Assembly (NCBI GenBank): GCA_019456405.1
Contig: WJXM01000050.1
Coordinates: 1 to 64,000, forward strand
Direction: 5' to 3'
Source of the DNA: Ferrovum sp.
Lineage (GTDB): Bacteria > Pseudomonadota > Gammaproteobacteria > Burkholderiales > Ferrovaceae
DNA length: 64,000 nt
This document shows, piece by piece, positions 29,081-36,812 of the stretch. The notes beneath the pieces were generated by a model. That model searched no databases. It saw nothing but the letters and a program-made list of their open reading frames with translations, and was not told the origin of the DNA. Position numbers and translations under genes: made by a program. The stretch's first letter is position 1, and every line of letters starts with the position of its first letter.

Positions 29081-30426
29081 ACAGCCCGACCATCCTGCTG
29101 GTGGACGATGACGCGGATCTCCTCCATTTGCTCTCCCTGCGTCTGCGTGCGGCGGGTTACCGGGTCGTCAGTGCGGCCAGTGCCGAAGAAGCCTTGACGC
29201 GTCTGGCCACGGAGCGTCCTGGGGTCGTCCTGAGCGATGTCCAACTTCCCGGCATGGATGGACTCCGCCTGTTCGATGAAATCCATGGTCGGGACCCCAC
29301 CCTGCCGGTCATCCTGCTCACCGCGCACGGCACGATTCCGGATGCGGTGGAAGCCACCGCCAAGGGAGTTTTCGGCTACCTCACCAAACCGTTCGATGCG
29401 GCGCTCCTGCTGGCCAAGGTCCAATCCGCCCTGGACCTGTCCACCCCGCCACCGGAACCCGATCGTCTGGGAGAAGATTGGCGCGCGGAAATCCTCAGCC
29501 GTTCGCAGCGCATGGCCGAACTCCTGAACGAAGCCCAACTGGTGGCCCGCTCCGATGCCAGCGTATTGATCCGGGGGGAAAGCGGGACGGGGAAGGAGTT
29601 GTTGGCCCGTGCCCTGCACCGCGCCAGTTTTCGTGCTGCGCACCCGTTCATCGCGCTGAACTGCAGTGCCATTCCGGAAGCCTTGCTCGAATCCGAACTG
29701 TTCGGACACGAAAAAGGGGCCTTCACCGGTGCCGTCCAGGCCCACCAGGGCCTCTTTCGCGCCGCCCAGGGCGGAACCCTCTTTCTCGACGAGATCGGCG
29801 ACATGCCCCTCAACCTGCAGACCAAATTGTTGCGGGTCCTGGAAGAGCGCAAAGTCCGACCCGTAGGTTCGAATGTCCACCATGCCGTGGATGTGCGGGT
29901 CCTCTCTGCCACCCACCAAAACCTGGAAGCGTCCATCGCCGCTGATCAGTTTCGGGAAGATCTCTACTACCGTTTGAATGTCGTCGAACTCGTCCTCCCG
30001 GCCCTGCGCGAGAGACGGGAAGACATCCCCTTGCTGGCCAAGCATTTTCTGACCCGGCTGGGGAAAAAATACGGCAAACATCTCAACGGATTTTCTTCCG
30101 AGGCGCTGACCGCCCTGTCTGCAGCTCCCTGGCCTGGCAATATCCGCCAACTGCACAATGTCATCGAACAGGTCTGCGCCCTCTCCACCACCCCCATCAT
30201 CCCCTTGTCTCTGGTTCATCGGGCCTTGCGTCTGCCGACGGTGGAAATCCTCAGCCTGACCGAAGCCCGCGAACGCTTTGAACGGGAGTACCTGATCGGA
30301 CTGCTCAAACTGACCGAGGGTCAGGTGGCCGATGCCGCACGACTGGCACAACGTAACCGTACAGAATTCTACCGCCTGCTTCAAAAGTATGGACTGACGC
30401 CCGACAGTTTTCGTCCTGTCTCTTGA
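29077..30426 (+). CDS. glrR: Sigma-54-dependent response regulator, GlrR/QseF type
   Basis: A 449-residue NtrC-family activator. The receiver domain (1-120) has VDDDAD, a phospho-acceptor Asp in LSDVQLPGMDG and Lys in YLTKPF. The AAA+ domain has GESGTGKELLARAL (about 167) and HEKGAFTGA (about 211), the loop that contacts sigma-54. The C-terminus (EARERFEREYLIGLL, AARLAQRNRTEFYRLLQKYG) is the HTH form characteristic of QseF/GlrR. Its cognate-looking kinase and lipoprotein genes lie on the other strand at 32.5-34.7 kb. Two matches to the enterobacterial GlrR site overlap or follow its stop codon, pointing to control of the downstream gene. Confidence 0.93.
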   Translation: MNSPTILLVDDDADLLHLLSLRLRAAGYRVVSAASAEEALTRLATERPGVVLSDVQLPGMDGLRLFDEIHGRDPTLPVILLTAHGTIPDAVEATAKGVFGYLTKPFDAALLLAKVQSALDLSTPPPEPDRLGEDWRAEILSRSQRMAELLNEAQLVARSDASVLIRGESGTGKELLARALHRASFRAAHPFIALNCSAIPEALLESELFGHEKGAFTGAVQAHQGLFRAAQGGTLFLDEIGDMPLNLQTKLLRVLEERKVRPVGSNVHHAVDVRVLSATHQNLEASIAADQFREDLYYRLNVVELVLPALRERREDIPLLAKHFLTRLGKKYGKHLNGFSSEALTALSAAPWPGNIRQLHNVIEQVCALSTTPIIPLSLVHRALRLPTVEILSLTEARERFEREYLIGLLKLTEGQVADAARLAQRNRTEFYRLLQKYGLTPDSFRPVS

Positions 30427-30434
30427 CAGCGACA
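30417..30434. promoter_or_regulatory. GlrR-type upstream activating site 1 (TGTC-N10-GACA)
   Basis: TGTC at 30417-30420, ten bases, GACA at 30431-30434: a perfect match to the TGTC-N10-GACA consensus known for GlrR at enterobacterial glmY. It overlaps the glrR stop codon. Its centre is about 220 bp upstream of the predicted sigma-54 start site. Confidence 0.65.
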
Positions 30435-30450
30435 GAATCAACTTATTAAT

Positions 30451-30463
30451 TATCAATAGGTTA
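30451..30463 (+). promoter_or_regulatory. Putative IHF binding site
   Basis: TATCAATAGGTTA matches the IHF consensus WATCAANNNNTTR at every defined base, is set in AT-rich DNA, and lies between the two GlrR-type sites. A second, one-mismatch match on the minus strand lies at 30591-30603, between site 2 and the promoter. IHF bending is a usual partner of sigma-54 activators. Confidence 0.55.
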
Positions 30464-30482
30464 ACAAAATTCTTATATAACC

Positions 30483-30500
30483 TGTCGGCTAACGACGACA
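30483..30500. promoter_or_regulatory. GlrR-type upstream activating site 2 (TGTC-N10-GACA)
   Basis: TGTC at 30483-30486, ten bases, GACA at 30497-30500, again perfect. The centre is about 153 bp upstream of the predicted start site and about 66 bp from site 1, roughly six helical turns. Confidence 0.68.
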
Positions 30501-30618
30501 ACTCCCCCTGAAAAAACCGGGGCCAGCGCCCGAAACACCCTCAAAACCCGCCCAATTCATGCCAAAAAATAATTAAAATTATTTAAAATTCATATGGTTG
30601 ATAAATTAACTCGGATAT

Positions 30619-30634
30619 TGGCATAATCGTTGCT
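30619..30634 (+). promoter_or_regulatory. Sigma-54 promoter (-24/-12) of the mdoH-like gene
   Basis: TGGCA (30619-30623) and TTGCT (30630-30634) occur with the exact GG-to-GC spacing of the sigma-54 consensus. Predicted +1 is near 30645, only 2 nt before the annotated ATG at 30647. The mRNA would then be almost leaderless, or translation would begin at the ATG at 30716. Confidence 0.75.
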
Positions 30635-30646
30635 TGAGTCACAGAC

Positions 30647-32620
30647 ATGAATCCCTACGACCTCATACCGCTGACTCGCCCTGATCTTCAGGCCCCTCCT
30701 CTAAACCGGGGATCCATGGTCACCCGACCGTGGACCGGATTCTGGAACGGATTCCTGCAGTCTCTCCGCACCCTCCTGCCCCCCCCCCGCAGGAACCACA
30801 CGGAGGCCCCCCCTCAGGCCTGGGAAACGGCGGCTCGTCTTCGGCGCCGCACTCTGGGCGCAGGGATTCTTTTTTCTTCGCTGCTGGCCGGCTGGAGTCA
30901 ATGGCCCCAGAACCTTCAGGGTCTAGGGGCGTTGCTCGGCTGGACTCAATGGACATTGTTCGTCCTGTTGTTCGCCTGGGTCAGCGCGGGCTTCCTGACG
31001 GCAGTGCTGGGATTCTGGGTACAACTGCACCCCGACCCCCACGCCTTGACCGTACCCTCCTCCCCAACCGACCTGCCTCTGGATCCCAATGCCCGTACCG
31101 CGCTCATCATGCCCATCTGTCATGAACAGGTACGCAGCGTCTTCGCTGGATTGCGTGCGACTTGTGAATCCCTGGCAGCCACCCGGGATGCCACACTTTT
31201 CGATGTATTCATCCTGTCCGACAGTCGCGACCCCGCCATTCTGGCCGAAGAACTGGCGGCCTGGGAGGAATTGCGCGACCAATTGGGCCATCGCCTCAAC
31301 CTGTTTTATCGGGTCCGCGCACGGCGTGGACGCAAGAAAGCCGGCAATGTGGCGGACTTTTGCCGGCGTTGGGGGAAAGATTATCGGTATATGGTCGTAT
31401 TGGATGCCGACAGCGTGATGACCGGAAGTGCCCTGACGACCCTGGTCAGCCTGATGGAACGCAACCCGAGCGCTGGCATCATTCAGACCTTGCCGCGCTC
31501 CGTGGGACTGGACACGGTTCATGCACGCAGCCAACAATTTGCGGGGCGAGTGACCGGTCAATTGTTTACGGCAGGCATGCAATACTGGCAACTGGGGGAA
31601 TCCCATTACTGGGGACATAATGCCATCCTGCGTGTCGCGCCTTTCATGCGCCACTGCGGGCTGGCCTTGTTGCCCGGCAAGGGCAGCCTGAGCGGAGAAA
31701 TTCTCTCCCACGACTTCGTAGAGGCAGCGTTACTGCGGCGCGCGGGTTACCATGTCTGGATCGTTCCCGGCATCGAGGGCAGTTACGAACAGCAACCTGC
31801 CCATCTGCTGGAGGAATTGCAGCGGGATCGACGCTGGTGCCAAGGCAACCTGAAAAACTTCCGGCTGCTCTGGGAACCCGGATTTCATGCCGTGCATCGT
31901 GCCATGCTGCTCACCGGTGTGCTGGCCTATGCCTCGGCTCCCCTCTGGATGGCGTACATTCTGGTCAGCCTGGGTCTGACCGTGCTCGCCCCCGATGCCC
32001 CTCTCCTGCCCGTACTCTGGCCAGCAACCTTGAGCATGCTCTTCATCCCGCGCCTGCTGGCCCTGCTGGTTCTTTTCAAACGGGGCGAACAAGCCAAATT
32101 TGGGGGAGCCCCCACCCTCCTGGCCAGCGCCTTCACCGAAGCCACCCTCTCGCTCTTGCAAGCACCCCTACGCATGGTTGCCCATACGCTCTTCGTCCTC
32201 ACCGCCCTGACTGGATTCAGGCTGGAATGGAAATCCCCGGCACGGGAAGCCTCCACTCTGGCTTGGCGCAATACCTGGCAACATTACCGCCCCCTGTTCC
32301 TGATTGCGGCTGGCGGCTTGGCGTTGGCCTCGCTGCGCGGGCCAACCCTAATGGTCTTCCTGCTCCCCATTGCCTTGCCCTGGTTGCTGGCAGCCCCCCT
32401 GGCCGTTGCCACCAGTCATTCCACCCGTTTTCTCAAGATGCGCGGGCTCTCCCTGCTGGACATCCCGGAAGAACGTCGCGTTCCCTCGGTTCTTCGGCGC
32501 GCCTGGCACTATGCGGGCATGCCGCCTCTGCTTTCAGGGGTGAGTGCCCGCTTTGTCCGGAACGGGACGGGAACTCAAGTGGCGCTCGATCGCGCGCAAT
32601 TCCTGAATCTGTCGCGCTAG
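30647..32620 (+). CDS. mdoH: Glucan biosynthesis glucosyltransferase H (OpgH/MdoH-like)
   Basis: Inner-membrane GT2 enzyme of 657 residues, the synthase of osmoregulated periplasmic glucans. TM helices at about 65-125 precede the catalytic domain: ALIMPICHEQ, FILSDSRDP, VVLDADSVMTG (about 250), GEILSHDFVEAALL, and the product-channel motif QRDRRWCQGN (about 390). More TM helices follow. It is shorter than E. coli MdoH (847), mainly at the N-terminus. The first ATG (30647) lacks a Shine-Dalgarno; the ATG at 30716 has GGGG upstream. No mdoG neighbour is present in the window. A C10 run lies in the early codons. The 3' end overlaps the convergent qseG-like gene by 87 bp. Confidence 0.88.
   Translation: MNPYDLIPLTRPDLQAPPLNRGSMVTRPWTGFWNGFLQSLRTLLPPPRRNHTEAPPQAWETAARLRRRTLGAGILFSSLLAGWSQWPQNLQGLGALLGWTQWTLFVLLFAWVSAGFLTAVLGFWVQLHPDPHALTVPSSPTDLPLDPNARTALIMPICHEQVRSVFAGLRATCESLAATRDATLFDVFILSDSRDPAILAEELAAWEELRDQLGHRLNLFYRVRARRGRKKAGNVADFCRRWGKDYRYMVVLDADSVMTGSALTTLVSLMERNPSAGIIQTLPRSVGLDTVHARSQQFAGRVTGQLFTAGMQYWQLGESHYWGHNAILRVAPFMRHCGLALLPGKGSLSGEILSHDFVEAALLRRAGYHVWIVPGIEGSYEQQPAHLLEELQRDRRWCQGNLKNFRLLWEPGFHAVHRAMLLTGVLAYASAPLWMAYILVSLGLTVLAPDAPLLPVLWPATLSMLFIPRLLALLVLFKRGEQAKFGGAPTLLASAFTEATLSLLQAPLRMVAHTLFVLTALTGFRLEWKSPAREASTLAWRNTWQHYRPLFLIAAGGLALASLRGPTLMVFLLPIALPWLLAAPLAVATSHSTRFLKMRGLSLLDIPEERRVPSVLRRAWHYAGMPPLLSGVSARFVRNGTGTQVALDRAQFLNLSR
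30779..30788 (+). repeat. C10 homopolymer inside the mdoH-like reading frame
   Basis: Ten consecutive C residues encode Pro-Pro-Pro plus the first base of Arg (residues about 45-48). A seven-C run follows shortly after. Such tracts slip readily during replication and in sequencing. Confidence 0.85.
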
Positions 32621-33154
32621 ATTGTCGGCCTTGACCTGCAACTCCTGGGACTGATGAGTCAATTGATCCGCCTGAAGTTCCAGCAGCGCCTGGGTGTCCG
32701 CCCATTGTTTCAGCCAATGCGCCAGGGGAAGCAGTTCCGCATGATCCCCCTTTTCCTCCTCACTCACCAAGGCCTGTAACAGAACCACGGCCTGCTGGGT
32801 AGTTCCCGCCTGATGTTGCAGCAGCAACAATTGAGCCCGCCGTAACCGGTCCTGAGCCGTTTCCGGTGCGGGTTGCGCCACCAGACTGGCCAGAACTTCA
32901 CTGCGTACCTCAGGAGACAGGGCCATATCCTGATCCAGTTGGGACAAAGCCAGAACGATATCATCGCCATCGGCAAGGATCGCTTCCGGGACGCGTTTCG
33001 TCTCATCCACCCTGGGGGATACGGAGGGCGCGAGGGGTTTTGAAATCACGGGAGGCGTGGTCGTCGCACACCCTACCAGAAACGTCACGCCCATCATTCC
33101 CAGCACCACGGGAATCATTTTCTCCCGTCTTTTTTTCTCAAACGCCATCTTCAT
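32534..33154 (-). CDS. qseG: QseG-like outer-membrane lipoprotein
   Basis: A 206-residue lipoprotein. A basic N-region and hydrophobic core end in the lipobox FLVGC (Cys near 29). The mature part is a Pro-rich linker, then helical and coiled-coil sequence (ALSQLDQDMAL, LLLLQHQAGTT, QADQLTHQSQELQVKADNLA). In E. coli qseG lies between glrK and glrR and its product activates the kinase GlrK/QseE. Here the ATG overlaps the kinase stop as ATGA, preserving that pairing. Sequence conservation in this family is low, so the name rests mainly on context and architecture. Confidence 0.65.
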   Translation of the reverse strand: MKMAFEKKRREKMIPVVLGMMGVTFLVGCATTTPPVISKPLAPSVSPRVDETKRVPEAILADGDDIVLALSQLDQDMALSPEVRSEVLASLVAQPAPETAQDRLRRAQLLLLQHQAGTTQQAVVLLQALVSEEEKGDHAELLPLAHWLKQWADTQALLELQADQLTHQSQELQVKADNLARQIQELRAIERHLSSRPVPDKAGTHP

Positions 33155-34665
33155 GCCTGATCCTTGCTTCCTTTGGTTCGTTGACGACCTGTTTCGCCGG
33201 CATCACGAGGCATTTCCACACAAAAAACAGCCCCGCCGTCTCCATCTTCCTGAGGGATGAGCGAGACTCCACCGCCATGGGCCTGAACCAGCGCCCGGAC
33301 AATGGATAGCCCCACCCCACTGCCCTTGCGCGCGCCCGCAGGTTGACGTTTTCCTTGATAGAAGGGGTCAAAGATGTGCGAGGCATCCAGAGGGTCGACC
33401 CCAGGGCCCTGATCCCGAATCAACATCTTCCAACTCTCGCTCCCATCCGAGAGGATCAACCGGATCAACCCGGACACCGGAGAGAAACGAATGGCATTGA
33501 TCAGCAGGTTCCCCGCCACGGTTTCCCATTTATCCGGGTCCAGCCAGACCTGCGCCAGCGTTCCCTCGACCCGGACCTGCAGAGACTTGGCCTGAATCTG
33601 CAAACGCTGGCGTGTCACCAGATGTTCCAGAAGGGCGCGCACATCCACCCAGCGCTTATGGAGATGTTGAGCGCCCGATGCTGCCGCATTGTACTGCAAG
33701 AGCCCCTCGATCTGGTGCTGCAAAGCCAGGGAATTTTCCCGCAGGATCACCAGGATTTCCCGTTGCGCTTCATTGACCGGACCCGGCACCTGCTCTTCGA
33801 GCAGGGCCACCCCTTCCCGGAGATTGGCCAGGGGCGTCTTCAATTCGTGAGAAATATGCCGCATGAACTGGAGTTTATCCGATTCCAGATCCGCCAGTCG
33901 TTGTTGCACCCAACGTACCCGCTCCCCCAATTGACGAATATCCGTTGGTCCCCCCAGCGGTTTCAGAGGCACCCGCTGAGACTGTCCCAACTGGCGAATG
34001 GAGCGGTCCAACTGGGCGAAGGACCGCGACAACCATGCCCCCAGACCCAAGGCCAGCACCAGGGCCAACGAAGAGGCCGTCACGCCCATGGTGATCAAGG
34101 CTTGTCGTTGGCGTTCAAACTCCTGCAACAAGGTTTGATCCTGTTCTGCCAGGCGAATTTGCAGCACGCTGTCCAGTTGTTGGTCCAGTTGCCCTAACTG
34201 ATGAAACACCGCGTCCAGATGCGCGGTGGGAATGCTCATTCGTTCACTGTGTTCTTCGAGCAAGGGGGGAATATTGGCATCCGCCAATACGCGCCATTGC
34301 TGCGTCAGGGGAACGAGATCCGCCGGACCCGCATCATCCAGATCCTTCAGAACGGTCAGACTTTGCATCCAGCTATGACGGATATCCGGGCGCAGGGAAG
34401 GATCATGCAACACCAGGTATTGACGTACCTGACGTTCCAGGGCGACAGTCGTTTCCTGTAACTCGCGCACCTGCCTGGAACGTTGCAATGCCTTGGCCGG
34501 AAAGTCCCGACTGTCTCGACTGAGCGTGTCCACCGCCACCAGGGCACGCCCCAGTGCCCCCCCCAGCAAGATCAGGATCCCGGCAAAGGAAGCCCCCAAC
34601 AACTGCTTGAACGAGAAAGGGAATGGGGCATGCGATACCAGTCGTCTGAAGCGTAACCAGCGCAC
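33151..34665 (-). CDS. glrK: Sensor histidine kinase, GlrK/QseE type
   Basis: A 504-residue inner-membrane kinase. TM1 (FAGILILLGGALGRAL), a helical periplasmic sensor of about 130 residues, TM2 (ITMGVTASSLALVLALGLGA) and a HAMP-like linker precede the HisKA domain. The HisKA domain carries HISHELKTPLANLREG (His about 270), very close to QseE/GlrK. The HATPase domain shows NLLINAIRFSP, RDQGPGVD and GSGVGLSIV. The start is GTG, directly abutting the clcA stop (TAGGTG), with GGAGG 9 nt upstream. The presumed partner is GlrR encoded on the opposite strand beyond mdoH. Confidence 0.88.
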   Translation of the reverse strand: MRWLRFRRLVSHAPFPFSFKQLLGASFAGILILLGGALGRALVAVDTLSRDSRDFPAKALQRSRQVRELQETTVALERQVRQYLVLHDPSLRPDIRHSWMQSLTVLKDLDDAGPADLVPLTQQWRVLADANIPPLLEEHSERMSIPTAHLDAVFHQLGQLDQQLDSVLQIRLAEQDQTLLQEFERQRQALITMGVTASSLALVLALGLGAWLSRSFAQLDRSIRQLGQSQRVPLKPLGGPTDIRQLGERVRWVQQRLADLESDKLQFMRHISHELKTPLANLREGVALLEEQVPGPVNEAQREILVILRENSLALQHQIEGLLQYNAAASGAQHLHKRWVDVRALLEHLVTRQRLQIQAKSLQVRVEGTLAQVWLDPDKWETVAGNLLINAIRFSPVSGLIRLILSDGSESWKMLIRDQGPGVDPLDASHIFDPFYQGKRQPAGARKGSGVGLSIVRALVQAHGGGVSLIPQEDGDGGAVFCVEMPRDAGETGRQRTKGSKDQA

Positions 34666-36009
34666 CTAGGCATCCTCCCGAGAACCCGCAGACCGAACCC
34701 CGCTGCCACGCCGATCTTCGGCAAAGCGCAGAGCCAACTGCTGATAGAGTTCCGGCCCGAAATACGCGCTGATGGCGCGTGCCAGAAAGGTCACCGCCAT
34801 GAGCGGCAAAGCCATGCGATGCCCATCCACCATCTCGATCACGATCAGCGCGGCCGTGATCGGAGCTTGCGTCACCGCCGCCAGAAAACCGGCCATGCAC
34901 AGAGTGACCCAGGGAATCAGGTCATGGCTGCCCAGCGCGGGAGCCAAGGTCGCCCCCAGGGTGCTGCCCACCGCCAGGGCAGGCGCAAAGATCCCACCGG
35001 GGATTCCCGAATGGTAACTGAGCACGGTGGCCAGAAAACGGGCAGGCGAAGTGTACCAAGGCACGCCTTGAACTCCTCCGTTCACCAGAGGCAAGGAAAG
35101 AGTATAACCACTCCCGAAGGAAAGCCCGTGGGTCAGCAGGCCCAGCACGGCGATCAACACCCCACAGATCCCGGCGAACACGACCGGATTTTCCTGACGC
35201 CAGCGCCATAATCCCCAGGCCCGCCCGTTTTGTGGCCACAACAGCAGGCGGCTGAAAAGTCCGCCCAGCAGACCACAGACCACCCCGCTCACCAGCACGG
35301 GACCCAGAATATGGTAATCCAGATCATGGAGGGTAATATGCCCAAAGTAATTGTAGTTACCCAGCAGTGCAATGGAAGTCAACCCGGAGATGATGATCAC
35401 CCCGAGCAACACTCCGCTGGTGCGGGTTTCCAGGCGACGGCCCAACTCTTCGATGGCGAATACCACCCCGGCCAGCGGTGTATTGAAAGCGGCCGCCACT
35501 CCAGCGGCACCGCCCGCCAGAATCAGGTCACTGGGACGCAGGACCCGGGAACGGGGCAGATAACGGTGCGCCAGAAATACCAGCGACGCCGACACCTGCA
35601 CGGAAGGGCCCTCGCGTCCCGCAGAAAACCCGCCGGTCAAAGCCAGCAGTCCCACCAATACCTTGCCCACGGCAATCCGCAGGGACACCAGATGGTGAAC
35701 GGGTTTCCCTTGAGCAACCAAACGGGTGGCCGCGATCACTTGCGGGATGCCGCTCCCCTGAATACCAGGAAACACTTTTTGAGTCAGGGCCACGGACACC
35801 ATGCCGATGAAAGGGGTCCAGAACAAGGGCAACCAGGGCCAATGCCGATCCAGGGCAAAAAAGAACGCCAGGGCCAGGTCGGCCCCCTTGGCAAACCCCG
35901 CCACCGCCAAACCCGCCAGCGCCGCAAAGCCCCACAGAACGAGACGCAAACGCCAGCGTGCCCGACGCCATGGGTTGAGGGAGCGCTTCAGATGAAAAGA
36001 TAAAGACAT
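34666..36009 (-). CDS. clcA: ClC-family chloride channel or H+/Cl- antiporter
   Basis: A 447-residue polytopic membrane protein. Anion-pathway motifs are GSGIPQVIAA (about 86), the gating-glutamate motif GREGPSVQ (about 130), and GVVFAIEELGRR (about 184), whose Glu would be the proton glutamate of antiporters. Later helices contain GIPGGIFAPALAVG. The presence of both glutamates suggests an antiporter rather than a channel. It is the first gene of a clcA-glrK-qseG unit with no gap before the kinase, an association not seen in the E. coli glr locus. There is no C-terminal CBS domain. Confidence 0.92.
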   Translation of the reverse strand: MSLSFHLKRSLNPWRRARWRLRLVLWGFAALAGLAVAGFAKGADLALAFFFALDRHWPWLPLFWTPFIGMVSVALTQKVFPGIQGSGIPQVIAATRLVAQGKPVHHLVSLRIAVGKVLVGLLALTGGFSAGREGPSVQVSASLVFLAHRYLPRSRVLRPSDLILAGGAAGVAAAFNTPLAGVVFAIEELGRRLETRTSGVLLGVIIISGLTSIALLGNYNYFGHITLHDLDYHILGPVLVSGVVCGLLGGLFSRLLLWPQNGRAWGLWRWRQENPVVFAGICGVLIAVLGLLTHGLSFGSGYTLSLPLVNGGVQGVPWYTSPARFLATVLSYHSGIPGGIFAPALAVGSTLGATLAPALGSHDLIPWVTLCMAGFLAAVTQAPITAALIVIEMVDGHRMALPLMAVTFLARAISAYFGPELYQQLALRFAEDRRGSGVRSAGSREDA

Positions 36010-36037
36010 GGATGGAGTCTAACCCAGGTTTACCCCC

Positions 36038-36066
36038 ATCATAGAAATACCTATGGACTATTTCAT
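36038..36066 (-). promoter_or_regulatory. Sigma-70-type promoter for clcA-glrK-qseG
   Basis: On the minus strand, ATGAAA (36066-36061), 17 nt, TATGAT (36043-36038). The predicted start near 36031 gives a leader of about 22 nt. The -35 is only four of six matches. Confidence 0.45.
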
Positions 36067-36118
36067 CCCCGTTTCGTACGCACGCATCTGACCGAAACCA
36101 CCCCATGGCACAGGTTCA

Positions 36119-36134
36119 TGGCATGGTAATTGCT
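36119..36134 (+). promoter_or_regulatory. Sigma-54 promoter upstream of the ferritin-like gene
   Basis: TGGCA (36119-36123) and TTGCT (36130-36134) have the exact consensus spacing; only the base after TGGCA departs from TGGCAC. The next plus-strand gene begins at 36291, so the leader would be about 145 nt. No TGTC-N10-GACA site is visible between clcA and this promoter, so a different activator is likely if it is functional. Confidence 0.6.
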
Positions 36135-36290
36135 GTACTCCCTTCAGAATGGAAACAATCGGGAATAGGCTTCCAATGAAGGAGTTTTGTCGATAACCCT
36201 ACACGGTTGTCGAATGGCCTTCGATCTCCCGACTAATTCAAGCAGGGCGTATCTGTCCATTGACCCTTATCAAAAGAAGGAATACCACCC

Positions 36291-36770
36291 GTGAATTCAA
36301 TTGAAGAATTTTTAGCTTACTCTATCAAACTCGAAGAAGAAGCCGTTCTTCGTTTTGATCAACTGGCGGATGCCATGGCCTCCGCCGGCAATAAGGAAGT
36401 CGGGGCACTGTTTCGACGACTGGCCGGGTATTCCCGTTTGCATTTGGGTGACGCACGCGCTCGAGCAGGGTTTCGGGACGTCCCCACCCTCGATCCGGGA
36501 AGTTTTCATTGGCCCGATATCGAAAGCCCGGAGACTGCGGCGATTTGGGCTACAGATCCGCAAATAGGGCGGGGTCAGGCTCTGGAAATTGCGCTGGAAG
36601 CCGAACGGGCGGGATTGGACTACTACACCGGCATCGTCGAATCGACCTCGGATCCCGAAATCCTGATTCTTGCCCGCGAGTTTGCCCAAGAGGAATCTCA
36701 GCATGTGGCCGAACTGGAGAAATGGGTTGCGCTCCATGCTGCCGGCAAACCATTGCCGATCGATCATTGA
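36291..36770 (+). CDS. Ferritin-like/rubrerythrin-domain protein
   Basis: A 159-residue four-helix protein with GTG start and AAGGA 9 nt upstream. Candidate di-iron ligands occur in helix order: KLEEEAVLRF (Glu about 15-16), YSRLHLGDAR (His about 52), IALEAERAGLDYY (Glu about 104) and FAQEESQHVAEL (Glu about 137, His about 140), the ExxH spacing of rubrerythrins. No C-terminal rubredoxin domain is present. Such proteins reduce peroxide or store iron. A sigma-54 promoter lies upstream. The gene is isolated between divergent clcA and the convergent EAL regulator. Confidence 0.82.
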   Translation: MNSIEEFLAYSIKLEEEAVLRFDQLADAMASAGNKEVGALFRRLAGYSRLHLGDARARAGFRDVPTLDPGSFHWPDIESPETAAIWATDPQIGRGQALEIALEAERAGLDYYTGIVESTSDPEILILAREFAQEESQHVAELEKWVALHAAGKPLPIDH

Positions 36771-36799
36771 GGGACTAGCCCAGGTTTGTCCCTGCAATG
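36765..36799. terminator. Hairpin between convergent genes
   Basis: CATTGAGGGAC (36765-36775) pairs with GTCCCTGCAATG (36788-36799) with one bulged base, giving a stem of 11 pairs. It starts within the ferritin-like stop codon region. No T-run follows on either strand, so it is a possible factor-dependent terminator or 3' stabiliser. Confidence 0.4.
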
Positions 36800-36812
36800 A
36801 CACTTCGCGGAC

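Noticed and set aside
29002..30501. A 499-codon minus-strand ORF opposite glrR
   Set aside because: The glrR frame has every expected motif; the antisense frame has none and would cover the regulatory sites.
36106..36121. An additional sigma-54 element beginning TGGCAC
   Set aside because: The downstream -12 positions read ATGG rather than TTGC; only the overlapping element at 36119-36134 fits.
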